A stretch of DNA of 64,000 nucleotides from Chitinophaga varians (GTDB lineage Bacteria; Bacteroidota; Bacteroidia; Chitinophagales; Chitinophagaceae): contig NZ_JABAIA010000001.1 in assembly GCF_012641275.1 (NCBI RefSeq), forward strand, positions 744,001-808,000. The letters run 5' to 3'. Positions 1 through 10,149 of this stretch are shown in pieces. Under the pieces are notes generated by a model. The model was not told the origin of the DNA. It was given only the letters and a program-made list of their open reading frames with translations, and ran no database searches. How positions within the stretch are numbered: position 1 is the first letter of the stretch; every line of letters starts with the position of its first letter. The position numbers and the translations under genes are program-made.

Positions 1-77
1 AAACACGCAGCAACTTCCACGCACTCATTTTCCGTTCCTACCATCAAATTTACTGGAGCCCATGTGCTACTAAAGGG

Positions 78-123
78 AAAGATGCTGTCTTCTACTTTTA
101 CAAATAGTGTAGACAGCATCTTT
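78..123 (-). terminator. Hairpin terminator downstream of the small membrane protein gene
   Basis: A perfect 13-bp stem (78-90 with 111-123, arm AAAGATGCTGTCT) encloses a 20-nt loop. It lies about 50 bp past the stop of the minus-strand operon that ends at 172. On the minus strand the stem is followed by TTTCCCTTT, so it is a plausible but not ideal intrinsic terminator. It could also serve a plus-strand gene entering from the left edge, because one short frame ends with a stop at 71-73. Confidence 0.6.
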
Positions 124-171
124 CTTAACTGAAAATAAAGAAGTAAATTCTTACGAAAGAGATCACTTATA

Positions 172-591
172 TTAAGGCCTCAAGTGTAACTCAATCCCCA
201 TAAACACAATAAAGGTAAACACCAGAAAACATAATAGAGAACCACCAACCAAATATCCTACCACGCACCATCCACCTTTCCTTCTTTCCGCCGGGCTTTC
301 ATCCTTAAACTCTTCCATAATGCTGTTCCATTTATTCTTATCGTAGAACAAAATATAATGCCCCCACAGATCAACAATTACAAAAATTATTAGCAAACCC
401 ATATGTTCCAATATAGGCGAGGCTGCATGCAGTACAAAGGTACAGAACACCTCAGTAACCACAAAAAACATTAGCATATGCAATATTGCCAAAGGGGTAA
501 TTGTATCCACCACTGGGGTAAAAGATGGCTTTTTCAAAGCCTTGTCGTAAAGTCTATAAATTATGTACCTATAAAACCTTTTCATAACCAT
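172..591 (-). CDS. Small multi-pass membrane protein, candidate immunity partner of the upstream RHS protein
   Basis: I do not recognise a family. The 139-residue protein has about three to four hydrophobic segments: one or two around residues 28-60, one around 62-82 and one near 108-132, with a basic N-terminus. Its start codon overlaps the stop of the RHS gene by one base (TAATG), a layout typical of translational coupling. A third-codon Met is an alternative start. Position directly after an RHS gene is where immunity genes of polymorphic toxins are normally found. The RHS tail is itself hydrophobic, so a membrane immunity protein would fit. That role is inference from position and topology only. 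Confidence 0.6.
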   Translation of the reverse strand: MVMKRFYRYIIYRLYDKALKKPSFTPVVDTITPLAILHMLMFFVVTEVFCTFVLHAASPILEHMGLLIIFVIVDLWGHYILFYDKNKWNSIMEEFKDESPAERRKGGWCVVGYLVGGSLLCFLVFTFIVFMGIELHLRP

Positions 592-3500
592 TAATCATTA
601 TGCTTTCCCATTATTTTATCGTGAGCCCAATTAAAAGCACCGGATTGGTCCGCCACGAAGTAAACAAATCCAATACCAATACCAACAGGTCCACCCCAAA
701 TTGTTGCAGCACACACAGCAACGTCTAATGCAGCTTTACTAATATGCCACGCCTTATCTCCTGGCGTAGCATCAACATCGTTGCGCCTCGCTTGCTGATA
801 AACTGTTACAGCACTAACTCCCGCCTGAAGTATCAATGCTCCTTTGCCGACGACACTAAGCCCACTAAGCATTCCCACACCTTGCCTCCCAAGGTAGGCT
901 TGCGCTTTCATTCCACTTGTAGTCACTGCCAGCCCCATAAGAGACTCCTGGACACCCAGCGCTGTAGCAGCAGATCCTACAACTCTATTGGTTTTATCCC
1001 CTCCTGAAGAACCGAGAAAATCTACCGTTGCATTCCCTCCTCTTTGAGCCAAATCACCTGCTGTGCCTGCCCATCTTTGCATCGTTAGCATTTGGCTTAA
1101 AGTATTCATCGTCATTACATTTGACACTTCCCATCCGGCCTGAATCCCCGCTACATAATAAGAGGTAGAATTACCTAACACGACCCTCACTCCTGCCAGG
1201 AAATATACATTTGTGCTCACCCGTTCATTACTGCCTTTTTGCGCCTGGCCCTGGTTGAAGCCTATCGCAGCCTGCGTATAGTTGGAGGCAAATCCGTAAC
1301 TGCCCCACAAGTTAAACTGTGAGATTAACATTGCACCCTGGGTAAACTCGGTGGCTTCGTTGCTAAATGCTTCATAGCCACCAGCCGGTGTCCAGGAGCC
1401 ACCATATGCAAATGCCGGATTATCGAGCATATTGTCAATGATCTGGCGTACAGTGGCTTCATCTCCCAATGGATCATTCAGGAGAATCGGATTGTTCAAT
1501 GCGTAGTTATAAGGGGAGAAATCACTAACTGAACCAGCCAATATATCCACACCCAGGAATCTGCCGATCTGTGGATCATATTTCCTATAAAAGGTACTAT
1601 ACTGGTCCACATCCAGTTCGCTTTCCCACTCAGCGCCACTATTATACCTGAAACTATTTTTCAGTGCAGGGGAAGACGCATCACTGGAAATACCGGCCAT
1701 TTGTACACCAAATGGATAATAATGCGTTTCCTCAATTACGGGGCCCAAAGATACACCAAGCATTAAATTATCAAAATAAACATCCTGCTGACTTTCATTG
1801 CTGGTGTACACATACAGGAAACCGCTCCTGGTAATCGGCATCTTATCGGTCCCCAGCGTTTGCAGCTGATCTGCCTCTTCCCGTACCTGTTTAACGCCGC
1901 TGTTCGCATCTACCATATTAAACTGGTCATCGAAAAGCACATAATTCAGGTAAGCTTTGGGCCTGCCTGCGGCATCGGGCTCTTTCTCCGGGGCTTCGTT
2001 TATCAACCGTTCATAATCCTTTGAGGTGAATTTGGTACCGAATGGCGAGTTACCACTTTCCGTTCCGCTATGAATGTCCGGTGTTCCACCGGTTCCATTG
2101 AAGTTATTCACCAAAGCCGCTAACATTTCTTCCGGTAAGGCGCCGGCTTTCTGTTGTTGGGGGGCTCCCGACTTATAAAACGCCTTGGTCACGATCTGGA
2201 CAGTGTCTCCGGCAGTTACCTTCAGTACGAGCGATGGTCCCACCTTTTGCCCTCCGGAGCGGGCATTTAACCTTGCCACAAAGGCATTTTTGGAAGTTGT
2301 ATTATCTTCCGGATAACCGGTGGGTTTGGCTACGCGGCTTGCGTCTATATTGCTGAACAGCGCATTTTCAACAGGTGCAGCCGCGGTTTCCATTGTGGCT
2401 GCATACAATTGAAGACTGGTTTGTTCTGTCATTACAATCCGTACGTTCCCCTGATGGTCCCGTTCAAAATAATCATAGACAAGGGCAACAGGATTTCCTG
2501 GTTGATAGAGCGCTCTGACGCGACCTTCTTCATGACCAATAAATTGCAAACTATCGTTCTTATAAATGATACCGCCGGCATAATCTGTTATAGTAACCAC
2601 CGGGACCGATTTACTATTATCGGTTACCTTCTTCCTCACCTTCTGGCCAGAGGCATCATAAAAATACTGTATAGTACCTTTTCCCGCCACCGTAATTAAT
2701 TCCGGTCTGTTAAGAATATTATAGGTAATGCTGGTAATATTCTTATTCAGGTCTTTCGTCACGTTACCGCTGGCGTCATAATCGTAGTCAATCGGGTTGG
2801 TGCCATTGGCATCTTTAAAATCACCTAATGTTGAATTAACATCATTTGCGGCATCAATTACTCCCTGCAACTTATTCGAAGTTGAAGTATAGGTATACGT
2901 GAGTTTATCTACAGCAGTAATTGTATTACCTTTTAATCCTTGTTGGGACATCGCAGTAATATTACCATTTGGATCATACACCAACCCGCTCACCGTAAAA
3001 TCCGCTTTATCTTTTGTCCATGCAGCACCAGCAGTATTCTGTTGATTAAAATCAGCATTTACCAGTTGATTAAGGTTGTCGTAGGAATATCCGTATGCCC
3101 TTGCAACCTTATCATTCCATCCTTTCCATCTGATACCTGCAATGTTGCCGCCGTATTGAGGAACATCAAACCCGATATTATAACTCAGCACCTCGCCAAA
3201 CTTGTTTATACTGCTATTATCGGTATTGACGTAATTTTTGTTGATTCCAGTCAGCCAGCCACGGATATTATAATCATACACCAAGCTATCCAATGCGCTG
3301 CCGTTCGACTGGACGCCTAATGTCTTCTTCCTCAGGGCTCCCACACTGTTATATTCCTGTTGCACGATCACCCGTTCCATAGCGGCATTATCATTGGGTC
3401 TCTTTCTAACCTCAACTATTCGGCCAGCATGATCATATTTAATAACAGACAACATTGATGTAGCAGGTGTGAGTACACTGCGCGGATTACTGTGCGCCAG

Positions 3501-5192
3501 GTAATTGCTGAGCATTTTTCCGTTGAAATCGTACAGATTAGTGGAAATGTCTTTACCACCGGTTACGTTATCTGCAATCGTCTGTATAGCCCTCCCCCTG
3601 GCATTATAGTAAACCGTAGTTGTCAGCCATTGATCTGTGCCCAACACACGGGTCTTTGTACCAGTCATTCTTCCGCGAATGGCATTAGCAGCATTCAAAT
3701 CCATATCAGCATTAGGATTACCTCCATCTGTCAGCCGGGATGCATAATTTCCCTGAAACGGAGCGGCTCCCGACCAGCTGTAATCATCATAAAAGGCGTA
3801 GGACAACCACTCCACATTGTCTTCAGGAGGAGCCGGATTTTTCACAACAACATCCGAGTAGGTGTCGTTAGTACTTTCAGGATCAATAAATGCGTCCATA
3901 TTATCTCCCGGAGATGTGTCAAAACCATCCATAAAGGTAATTGACTTGCCCGCTTTATAGGTATTGATGCTGATGTCCCGACTGGACACCACCATATCAT
4001 CAGTTTGTGACACTACCTTATTTTCCTGTAACGCAGTACCTCCAAGTTCATCCATTAGCTGTTGCAGCTGGACCCGGGTTTTAGCCTGGTTATAAAATCC
4101 GGTTTTTATTTGCCTGTTGAGTCCATCATAATAGTTTACCTGCCAACCCTTATCTTTTAAATTAGCCTTACGGCTATAAACGATACGGTCCCTGCTGTCA
4201 TATACCATTTCTGTCAACCCAGCACCAGGGGTGACCGTTGCCACTATCCTCCTTTTATCGTCCAGCTGATACTGAAAACAAAGCTCATTGCGCAAAGTCT
4301 CGTTATCAAGCAGCCAATTCCCCATAATCTGTGCTACGGCCTTCGGGCTAATGGTGAACCGCAGATTGTTCATTTCATCGTATATCATGTAAGTTGACTG
4401 CCAGCCTATGTGGCCAGCGCCTGCTGTAGCTGTTACTTTTCTGCGAAAAAGGATCACCCGGCCCTTTTGGTCTATGTATTTGACAGTCACCTGATTTTGT
4501 TCGTTGGTTTCTGTTTGTACCAGCAGCTGGTTAGCGCCATAGCATCCTGATGATACCGGTACAGCGCTGATATCCGGTGAAGTAATGGTCCATCGACGCA
4601 CAGAATCGGCTATAGTATTAGTCCGTTGTGTAATGGAGGTACCACGTTGGCTCCCCTCCCAGGAATTACCTGGAGCAGTGGCTTTTACCACCATCTCCAG
4701 TGGAGACCTATCATAATAACTTTTACCGTAGTAGACCTGTTCACCGGGGAACAACTTCTCATTAGCCATTTTGGCTTCCTGGTAAACGTTTTGTTTAAAC
4801 AGCCCGTCATCACCAGGAGCCGCATATGGCAGAAATTTTTGCGACTCCCTCCCGATGGCGTCATACGTACTGAGATATACTAAGTCCTTTTGATCCGGGG
4901 AAAGCTTGTTTAATATCGTCTGTAATGGTCTTCCTATACCATCGGTATAGGTCGTTGCAACCCTCACATCATTTACGCCGCTTTGCATTGTAATAGCCGC
5001 CGGGTTTGTAATTGGCTTCACCGGCGTATAAATGCGTTCGAGACTCACTGCCGTAGCGTTGTCAAAACTCCGGGGCAATGTATCAGGTGTCACAGTAGCA
5101 GGTGTCGTTACACCATTTGGTTTATTCTGTCCACAAACGAATGCGGTTATTAACAAAAAAGCTATAGTAACAGAAATAAATATTGATTTCAT
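591..5192 (-). CDS. Secreted RHS repeat protein with DUF6443-type N-terminus and variable hydrophobic C-terminus
   Basis: This 1533-residue protein starts with a Sec signal peptide (hydrophobic residues 5-20, ending near VCGQ). A DUF6443-like segment follows (around residues 75-230, containing TDGIGRPLQ and TYDAIGRESQKFLPY), then many YD-type repeats such as YDSRDRIVY, YDHAGRIVE and YDASGNVTK. The RHS-associated core ends near residue 1240 (IGRFLGVD and NPILLNDPLGD). The last ~290 residues are unlike the core: Gly/Ala-rich with long hydrophobic stretches, including one close to the C-terminus (around residues 1490-1520). In RHS toxins the core forms a shell around a toxic C-terminal domain, so this tail is the candidate effector. 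I cannot assign its activity. The gene follows the 1316-residue partner by 30 bp and is coupled to the small membrane protein. Confidence 0.88.
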   Translation of the reverse strand: MKSIFISVTIAFLLITAFVCGQNKPNGVTTPATVTPDTLPRSFDNATAVSLERIYTPVKPITNPAAITMQSGVNDVRVATTYTDGIGRPLQTILNKLSPDQKDLVYLSTYDAIGRESQKFLPYAAPGDDGLFKQNVYQEAKMANEKLFPGEQVYYGKSYYDRSPLEMVVKATAPGNSWEGSQRGTSITQRTNTIADSVRRWTITSPDISAVPVSSGCYGANQLLVQTETNEQNQVTVKYIDQKGRVILFRRKVTATAGAGHIGWQSTYMIYDEMNNLRFTISPKAVAQIMGNWLLDNETLRNELCFQYQLDDKRRIVATVTPGAGLTEMVYDSRDRIVYSRKANLKDKGWQVNYYDGLNRQIKTGFYNQAKTRVQLQQLMDELGGTALQENKVVSQTDDMVVSSRDISINTYKAGKSITFMDGFDTSPGDNMDAFIDPESTNDTYSDVVVKNPAPPEDNVEWLSYAFYDDYSWSGAAPFQGNYASRLTDGGNPNADMDLNAANAIRGRMTGTKTRVLGTDQWLTTTVYYNARGRAIQTIADNVTGGKDISTNLYDFNGKMLSNYLAHSNPRSVLTPATSMLSVIKYDHAGRIVEVRKRPNDNAAMERVIVQQEYNSVGALRKKTLGVQSNGSALDSLVYDYNIRGWLTGINKNYVNTDNSSINKFGEVLSYNIGFDVPQYGGNIAGIRWKGWNDKVARAYGYSYDNLNQLVNADFNQQNTAGAAWTKDKADFTVSGLVYDPNGNITAMSQQGLKGNTITAVDKLTYTYTSTSNKLQGVIDAANDVNSTLGDFKDANGTNPIDYDYDASGNVTKDLNKNITSITYNILNRPELITVAGKGTIQYFYDASGQKVRKKVTDNSKSVPVVTITDYAGGIIYKNDSLQFIGHEEGRVRALYQPGNPVALVYDYFERDHQGNVRIVMTEQTSLQLYAATMETAAAPVENALFSNIDASRVAKPTGYPEDNTTSKNAFVARLNARSGGQKVGPSLVLKVTAGDTVQIVTKAFYKSGAPQQQKAGALPEEMLAALVNNFNGTGGTPDIHSGTESGNSPFGTKFTSKDYERLINEAPEKEPDAAGRPKAYLNYVLFDDQFNMVDANSGVKQVREEADQLQTLGTDKMPITRSGFLYVYTSNESQQDVYFDNLMLGVSLGPVIEETHYYPFGVQMAGISSDASSPALKNSFRYNSGAEWESELDVDQYSTFYRKYDPQIGRFLGVDILAGSVSDFSPYNYALNNPILLNDPLGDEATVRQIIDNMLDNPAFAYGGSWTPAGGYEAFSNEATEFTQGAMLISQFNLWGSYGFASNYTQAAIGFNQGQAQKGSNERVSTNVYFLAGVRVVLGNSTSYYVAGIQAGWEVSNVMTMNTLSQMLTMQRWAGTAGDLAQRGGNATVDFLGSSGGDKTNRVVGSAATALGVQESLMGLAVTTSGMKAQAYLGRQGVGMLSGLSVVGKGALILQAGVSAVTVYQQARRNDVDATPGDKAWHISKAALDVAVCAATIWGGPVGIGIGFVYFVADQSGAFNWAHDKIMGKHND

Positions 5193-5222
5193 AGAAGAGA
5201 TCCGCTTAATGAACGTACAGGA

Positions 5223-8200
5223 TTACATACAGGGTGATGGTGAATACATATCATATAAATCTGAAACGCTTCCATCCGAAAACTCATATCGATAAACACA
5301 GCGCCAACCCGTTTTTTCAGGCTCTGATTCAACAATTACCTTTCTTCCGGTTTCGCATTTTCCGTTAATCATTTTCTTACCTTCTCCCTCACACACCACC
5401 GGAACAGGGCACAGGGTTTCATCGGTGCCTCCGTATTCCCAGCTGTATGTGCCATAGGTAGCGGAATGGGGGTTAATATCCTTTCTCTCCTTTTCGAAGG
5501 TACCTATATTAACACCAAGATTGGTGACACAGCGTTTGCGGCCGGTGTACTCATATCTCGGTAGTGGCGTACAGCCTATTTTTCCTGTCACTACCCATTT
5601 GAGGGCACCCCAGGTAGTACTGTTTGTGTTGATATCCGTGAGCTGCACTTCCTGATATCCGGTAATACCATCAGCATCGGTCTGACAACGAAATTCTCCT
5701 GTGGTGTCCCAAACAGGATTGGTATTCAGCAGCCCGTTCATGGTATACTCTTTTTTCTGAATAATTTCCCGGTTCTCGTTCCTTACCAGGATAAGTCTTT
5801 TCAGGGAATCATAAGTATAATATCTCACTTTATTGTCCGGAGCGCATTCTGAGGTAATTCCAACCAGCGGATCATAAGTTCTTGTTTCCATGCTGGCATT
5901 TGCAGGCAACAACCGGACTTCGTCCAGTTTCGCCACACCTGAAATACTGATGGCTGATTGTGTGATTTTATATTCATTAAAAACCCACCCTGTCTGACTA
6001 TTTGCTGAGGAAACGGTTTTAGTGGCTCCGGATACAGCTGGTTCAGCTCCTTTATACCAGAAACTCATGATATAGGGTACAGCCTGAGAAATATTACTTC
6101 TGGTAATAACGCCAGTGGCCAGATTATATATGTAATCCCCGGTTACAGCGGTAATATCCTTCTCCGGAACACCGGCATAAGAGAAGCTTCCTTTTTCCGC
6201 ACTTTCAAAACCGGTATAGGCAATACTGTTATAAGCGGCATTCTCTATTTTCACTACGGGCATTTGTTTATCCGGGCTTAACATCATCGATGTAACCGCA
6301 CCGTCTTTTTGCATGGTTCGCAAAAATCCTTTTTCATCGTATTGAGACAGAATACTGTTTACTTTAAAGAGATTTGTTCCTCTTACCAGTGTGGCAGGAT
6401 TAAAGGTTCCTATTACAGATAACGGCACAGGGGCACTGGAAGCAAATTCGTAGTTTCGGTAGGGTCGCAAAATATTGCTAAAAGCCTGGAACTCTGTGAC
6501 ATTGGCACCTGTCATACGCGGATTATCATCCCCAATAATCCATTCCTCGGTGGATATTAACTGGGTAATCCCTTTTGCTTTAAAGACAGGAAACACTCCC
6601 GTTGAAATTGTGTAGTCGGTATTATAGTACAGTCTTTTTTCAATACTCAAGCCTCTTTCATTATCCAGGTCCTGCGTTATTTTTGTGACACCAAAATGTA
6701 CAGGGCTATAGGTATATGAAATACTGTTCGTTACTCCATTATTCGCATTACCCTCGGGATAACTGGTTTCGATTGTCTTCGTCAGCTCGGTTCTGCCAGT
6801 AACAGGATAATAAAGGTCCGTCTGGAGATTTTTGGTTTCGTAGGTAATATATCCGCTGCTTGTATGAGAAATCAGCGCAGATGTGGTGTTAATCTCTTTA
6901 AGCTGGCTTTGGATAATATTAAAAGTATTAACCGTTTCTTTCTTTAAGGTACCCTGGTGATCGTAAATACTTATTTTTTTCAGTAATCCCAATCCCCAAT
7001 CGGCCTTATCTACCGGTAAATAAGGATAAGAATTCTTTACCGGGTTAAAGTTGATGTCACGAAAATCGCTGAATTCGTACACAGTTTTCCCGTTGTCGGA
7101 TGGTGATTGTCCCTGGAAAACCTCCACCCTGTTATATCCGATAGGATTACCGGATGCATAACTGAGGCTGTTCACCGGATCTGAAGAAATGATCCTTACG
7201 TCGCGCATTGTCCCGTCAGAGAAGACGATAGGACGATGGTATTCGTAGTTAGGATATTCCGCCATATATCCCGATGAAGTAATGCCATCCGCGGCAACAT
7301 ATCTGTAATTTGTTACTACAGGAGGCGCACTGCTGTTAGCAGGAAAATCCGTTACCTTTTTTATTCTAATGCCTCCTCCTATCAACTTTTGGCCATTTGC
7401 CACATTATTATTCCAGCTTACCACTATTGTTGATCCTATCGGCAAATTACAACCACCGGATTTCTGTACCGTCAGCGTATAATCTCCAGACGGGCCATTC
7501 AGTTCCCAAACCGCGCTACCTCCACTATACAATGCTCCATAGCTATAAGTTTTGCTGTCTATCACCTGACCACTAACGTTTTTCAAGGCAAATGACCAGC
7601 TACAGTTTACCGGAGGAGATTCAGACAAATCGGTACCCGGGTCGAAGCGAATATTTAAGCTGTGTTTAGTAGTGTAATATTGGTTCAGGCTCAGGGTATA
7701 AGTCCCGGGAGCATTCGCACTAACATATGCAGCTTCTGCTGACGGAATTACGCTGGCCCTGTCATGAGATTCAAAGTCAAACTCACGGACCATCCCACTG
7801 GGATAAATCATCTTTTTCAAACTCCCGGCCAGTACATAACTGGCAGAGGGTTCTCTGTCTCCCCCATTGACTCCCGTCAGCGCCGGAATACTTGTTCTGT
7901 TAGCCTTACCGTTATAGAATCCCCAATGATCCCTTGAATTTCTGCCGATCTCAGGTACCAGCTGGGAAAAATCGCTTAAGATCATTCCCAACTTACCTGG
8001 CAAAAGATAATCCGTATTATAAACGAACGTATATTGAGGTATTTGTCCCAGGGAGGACAATTTTACAATACGCCTTAAAAAGGAAATATAGTCTCCTGTA
8101 CTGGGATTAAAGCTGTAAAAATTAATCCAGGTCTTATTCCGGACATCATAAGTAAGATAATCAAACCGGTAACTGTCGGCAAGGCGTCCATTATTATAAA

Positions 8201-9173
8201 TCTTAATGAATTTCAATGCTTCTTCCCCGTCATCCGGCCTGGAAGCACGTTCCACAGAAAGCGACTGACCATCCGGCATCACGATCTCCTGCAACTTTGC
8301 ATAATGACGTGTATAATTCTGGTTTACCGTGGCTGCATTTGAATAAGTAGTCGTTGTAGACAGTTTACCATACTCCAGTGTCAGGGTTTCTGTGTTAGCA
8401 TCATTCTTGTTTGTATCATACCATTTATATTTAAACGTAACCGTATCTTCATTAAATGGTGTTATTATTCTTGTAAGATTCCAGGCAGTAGGATAAAACT
8501 GGTTATTAAACACCTCTGTTCCATCGCGCGAAAGTATTTTATCCATATTCATGTCCCGAAACTCGTAGCGGGTTCCTTCTGCCGTGATAATGGTAAAGCC
8601 AGTCAATGAATACGCAGGATTACCCTCTGTAAACTCAGGGATAATCTGTATGTTTTTCTGCTCCACCATTCTAACCTTCCGGTCCTTTCCTATCATGAAT
8701 TTCCCGGCAATACCATTACAGCTGTAAGTGTATGCATCCGCCTGACCATCCTGCTCCCGGTTAAAATACTTAAACCGGATACTGTCCGCCATGGTAGCCG
8801 GAATAGCAGGCATATTTATATAGCCATGTTGCGGATAATCATCCGGAACTCCTCTTACAGACCTCGTAACAGCGCCACCCGCCACCAGGTTCCAACTTAA
8901 GCCAGCCTCGTTGGCATTTTCCAGTACCTGGACACCTCCTGCAAAATAATTCAGACCAACATCCACATTCAGGGAGCCTTTTTTATAGGCAAAAATTGGC
9001 ACGCTGATTTTTGGTATCCCCGTAAAAAGATCAACGGGAATACTAACTCCCCTTTTCTGTGCCATGGTCTCCCCTCCGTCCGTCGCTCCCGATGGGGTCA
9101 CATCCTGAGCGGTAGCGATAAGTGGCACATAGAAAATAAGACAGGCAAGAAACAGCCTCGTAAATGTTCTCAT
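5223..9173 (-). CDS. Large secreted SpvB/TcB-like shell protein, partner of the RHS protein
   Basis: The 1316-residue protein begins with a signal peptide (residues 1-22, ending IATAQ). Residues 40-120 contain a block (SIPVDLFTGIPKISVPIF, then GLSWNL and AVTRSVRGVPDDYP) that resembles the opening of SpvB/TcB-type proteins. It lacks the regular YD repeats and RHS core of the next gene but has a single RHS-like block near residue 1140 (YYTYDSLKRLILVRNEN). The C-terminal ~170 residues are Cys-rich and end in a short acidic tail. It is clearly paralogous to the protein encoded at 42942-47159 over most of its length, but the C-termini differ. Each copy sits immediately before an RHS gene. A role as one half of a secreted protein cocoon is inference. 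Confidence 0.8.
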   Translation of the reverse strand: MRTFTRLFLACLIFYVPLIATAQDVTPSGATDGGETMAQKRGVSIPVDLFTGIPKISVPIFAYKKGSLNVDVGLNYFAGGVQVLENANEAGLSWNLVAGGAVTRSVRGVPDDYPQHGYINMPAIPATMADSIRFKYFNREQDGQADAYTYSCNGIAGKFMIGKDRKVRMVEQKNIQIIPEFTEGNPAYSLTGFTIITAEGTRYEFRDMNMDKILSRDGTEVFNNQFYPTAWNLTRIITPFNEDTVTFKYKWYDTNKNDANTETLTLEYGKLSTTTTYSNAATVNQNYTRHYAKLQEIVMPDGQSLSVERASRPDDGEEALKFIKIYNNGRLADSYRFDYLTYDVRNKTWINFYSFNPSTGDYISFLRRIVKLSSLGQIPQYTFVYNTDYLLPGKLGMILSDFSQLVPEIGRNSRDHWGFYNGKANRTSIPALTGVNGGDREPSASYVLAGSLKKMIYPSGMVREFDFESHDRASVIPSAEAAYVSANAPGTYTLSLNQYYTTKHSLNIRFDPGTDLSESPPVNCSWSFALKNVSGQVIDSKTYSYGALYSGGSAVWELNGPSGDYTLTVQKSGGCNLPIGSTIVVSWNNNVANGQKLIGGGIRIKKVTDFPANSSAPPVVTNYRYVAADGITSSGYMAEYPNYEYHRPIVFSDGTMRDVRIISSDPVNSLSYASGNPIGYNRVEVFQGQSPSDNGKTVYEFSDFRDINFNPVKNSYPYLPVDKADWGLGLLKKISIYDHQGTLKKETVNTFNIIQSQLKEINTTSALISHTSSGYITYETKNLQTDLYYPVTGRTELTKTIETSYPEGNANNGVTNSISYTYSPVHFGVTKITQDLDNERGLSIEKRLYYNTDYTISTGVFPVFKAKGITQLISTEEWIIGDDNPRMTGANVTEFQAFSNILRPYRNYEFASSAPVPLSVIGTFNPATLVRGTNLFKVNSILSQYDEKGFLRTMQKDGAVTSMMLSPDKQMPVVKIENAAYNSIAYTGFESAEKGSFSYAGVPEKDITAVTGDYIYNLATGVITRSNISQAVPYIMSFWYKGAEPAVSGATKTVSSANSQTGWVFNEYKITQSAISISGVAKLDEVRLLPANASMETRTYDPLVGITSECAPDNKVRYYTYDSLKRLILVRNENREIIQKKEYTMNGLLNTNPVWDTTGEFRCQTDADGITGYQEVQLTDINTNSTTWGALKWVVTGKIGCTPLPRYEYTGRKRCVTNLGVNIGTFEKERKDINPHSATYGTYSWEYGGTDETLCPVPVVCEGEGKKMINGKCETGRKVIVESEPEKTGWRCVYRYEFSDGSVSDLYDMYSPSPCM

Positions 9174-9912
9174 AAGTTACGGTTGTAATTCGGGACAAAA
9201 ATTCTCTATCATCACTATCTTCTTTCCCGTAAAAGAAGATAGCGAATGCTCTTTCGCTCTGCCACTAAAACAGTTCCTTTACCCGTATTAATTAACCAGG
9301 GAATAAAATCCGGGATCAGACAATGCTGGCCCACAATACTCAGAAAAGAAATGGTGGCTATGGATTAACCGAAAAAAGCATAATCACTTGTCATTATGAA
9401 AAAGTCGTCATTATGCCTCGTAGACAAAACAGGTTATCTATTGTTTGTATTCTCAATAGGTATCGAAGTGCTGTTCTTTTCACTGCTGCTCCAGGTTGCT
9501 TGCTTTCACTGGCTGAGGCAATGGATTTTCCGTTCAAATAATACTCACACATGGTTATAGTATAGGGTGGGTTAAATTTCCACTATTCGCCACGAAGAAA
9601 TAAAAAAAATCTGGCAAGACAAAATGAAAAATAATGCCGGGATGACAGCATTCCGCTTTTTTCAACTATTTAGTGGTGACACATGGCCTTCTTTGTTGAT
9701 AAAACTTTTTATTAAAACTTATTCATTATCCTCTAACATCCTTCACTTGAAAAGTATATGCAGGCCAACAAACATTTAACTGGTACTCCCCTGCAACAGC
9801 GTTAAACAGAAGCTTTTTTTTCTTACTTTTTTAGGTTATATTCAAATACTCCCTGTGACCAACAACAATATGCCCAGTAACCAAAAATCGTTTTACCCTA
9901 AATCTCCTGTAT
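9174..9912. other. Intergenic region upstream of the RHS operon and the lanthipeptide gene
   Basis: This AT-rich 739-bp stretch should hold divergent promoters for the minus-strand RHS operon and the plus-strand precursor gene. I find no exact TTTG-N19-TAnnTTTG match. A 54-codon plus-strand frame at 9396-9560 begins MKKSSLCLV and has one hydrophobic segment (around residues 14-40). It is too short and unmatched to call a gene. No repeats or RNA genes were recognised. Confidence 0.4.
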
Positions 9913-10110
9913 ATGAAAAAGAAAACAACAATCGGAAAAAAAATGTCTTTCAACAAGACCACCATTGCCCATCTGAATGTATTACAGCAAGCGCTGATTG
10001 CCGGCGGTATGCCACCTGTTACCAAACAACTCACCTGTGAAGGCCTCACGAGGCAGATCACCTGCGAGACCATTCCTGATACACAAGACGCGTGTGTAAT
10101 TTGCCGATAA
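9913..10110 (+). CDS. Class I lanthipeptide-type RiPP precursor (orphan)
   Basis: This 65-residue peptide has the leader of Bacteroidota class I lanthipeptides: a Lys-rich start (MKKK), then KKMSFNKTTIAHLN, a helix-prone stretch and a double-glycine end (LIAGG, residues 28-32). The remaining 33 residues would be the core. They contain six Thr, no Ser and four Cys (TCEGLT, ITCET, ACVICR), the residue types needed for methyllanthionine rings. Dehydration of Thr by a LanB and cyclisation by a LanC, with cleavage after GG, is known for the family. No LanB, LanC or C39 exporter is encoded in this window, so the modifying enzymes must be elsewhere or the gene is orphaned. A hairpin follows the stop at once. 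Confidence 0.75.
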   Translation: MKKKTTIGKKMSFNKTTIAHLNVLQQALIAGGMPPVTKQLTCEGLTRQITCETIPDTQDACVICR

Positions 10111-10114
10111 GATC

Positions 10115-10141
10115 ACGAGCCCGATCGTTTCTCGGGCTCGT
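10115..10141. terminator. Hairpin terminator between the lanthipeptide gene and susD
   Basis: A 9-bp GC-rich stem (CGAGCCCGA at 10116-10124 with 10132-10140, plus one flanking A-T pair) and a 7-nt loop lie four bases past the precursor stop. It is also nine bases past the stop of the converging SusD gene. It probably works for both strands, although the T-tracts are short. Confidence 0.7.
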
Positions 10142-10149
10142 TCCATCAT

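Noticed and set aside
1..77. Possible 3' end of a plus-strand gene (stop at 71-73) entering from the left edge
   Set aside because: Only about 23 codons are visible and no family can be recognised. The following hairpin could equally belong to the minus-strand operon.
9396..9560. 54-codon frame with one hydrophobic segment upstream of the lanthipeptide gene
   Set aside because: Short, without recognisable family or clear promoter. Such frames arise often by chance in AT-rich DNA.
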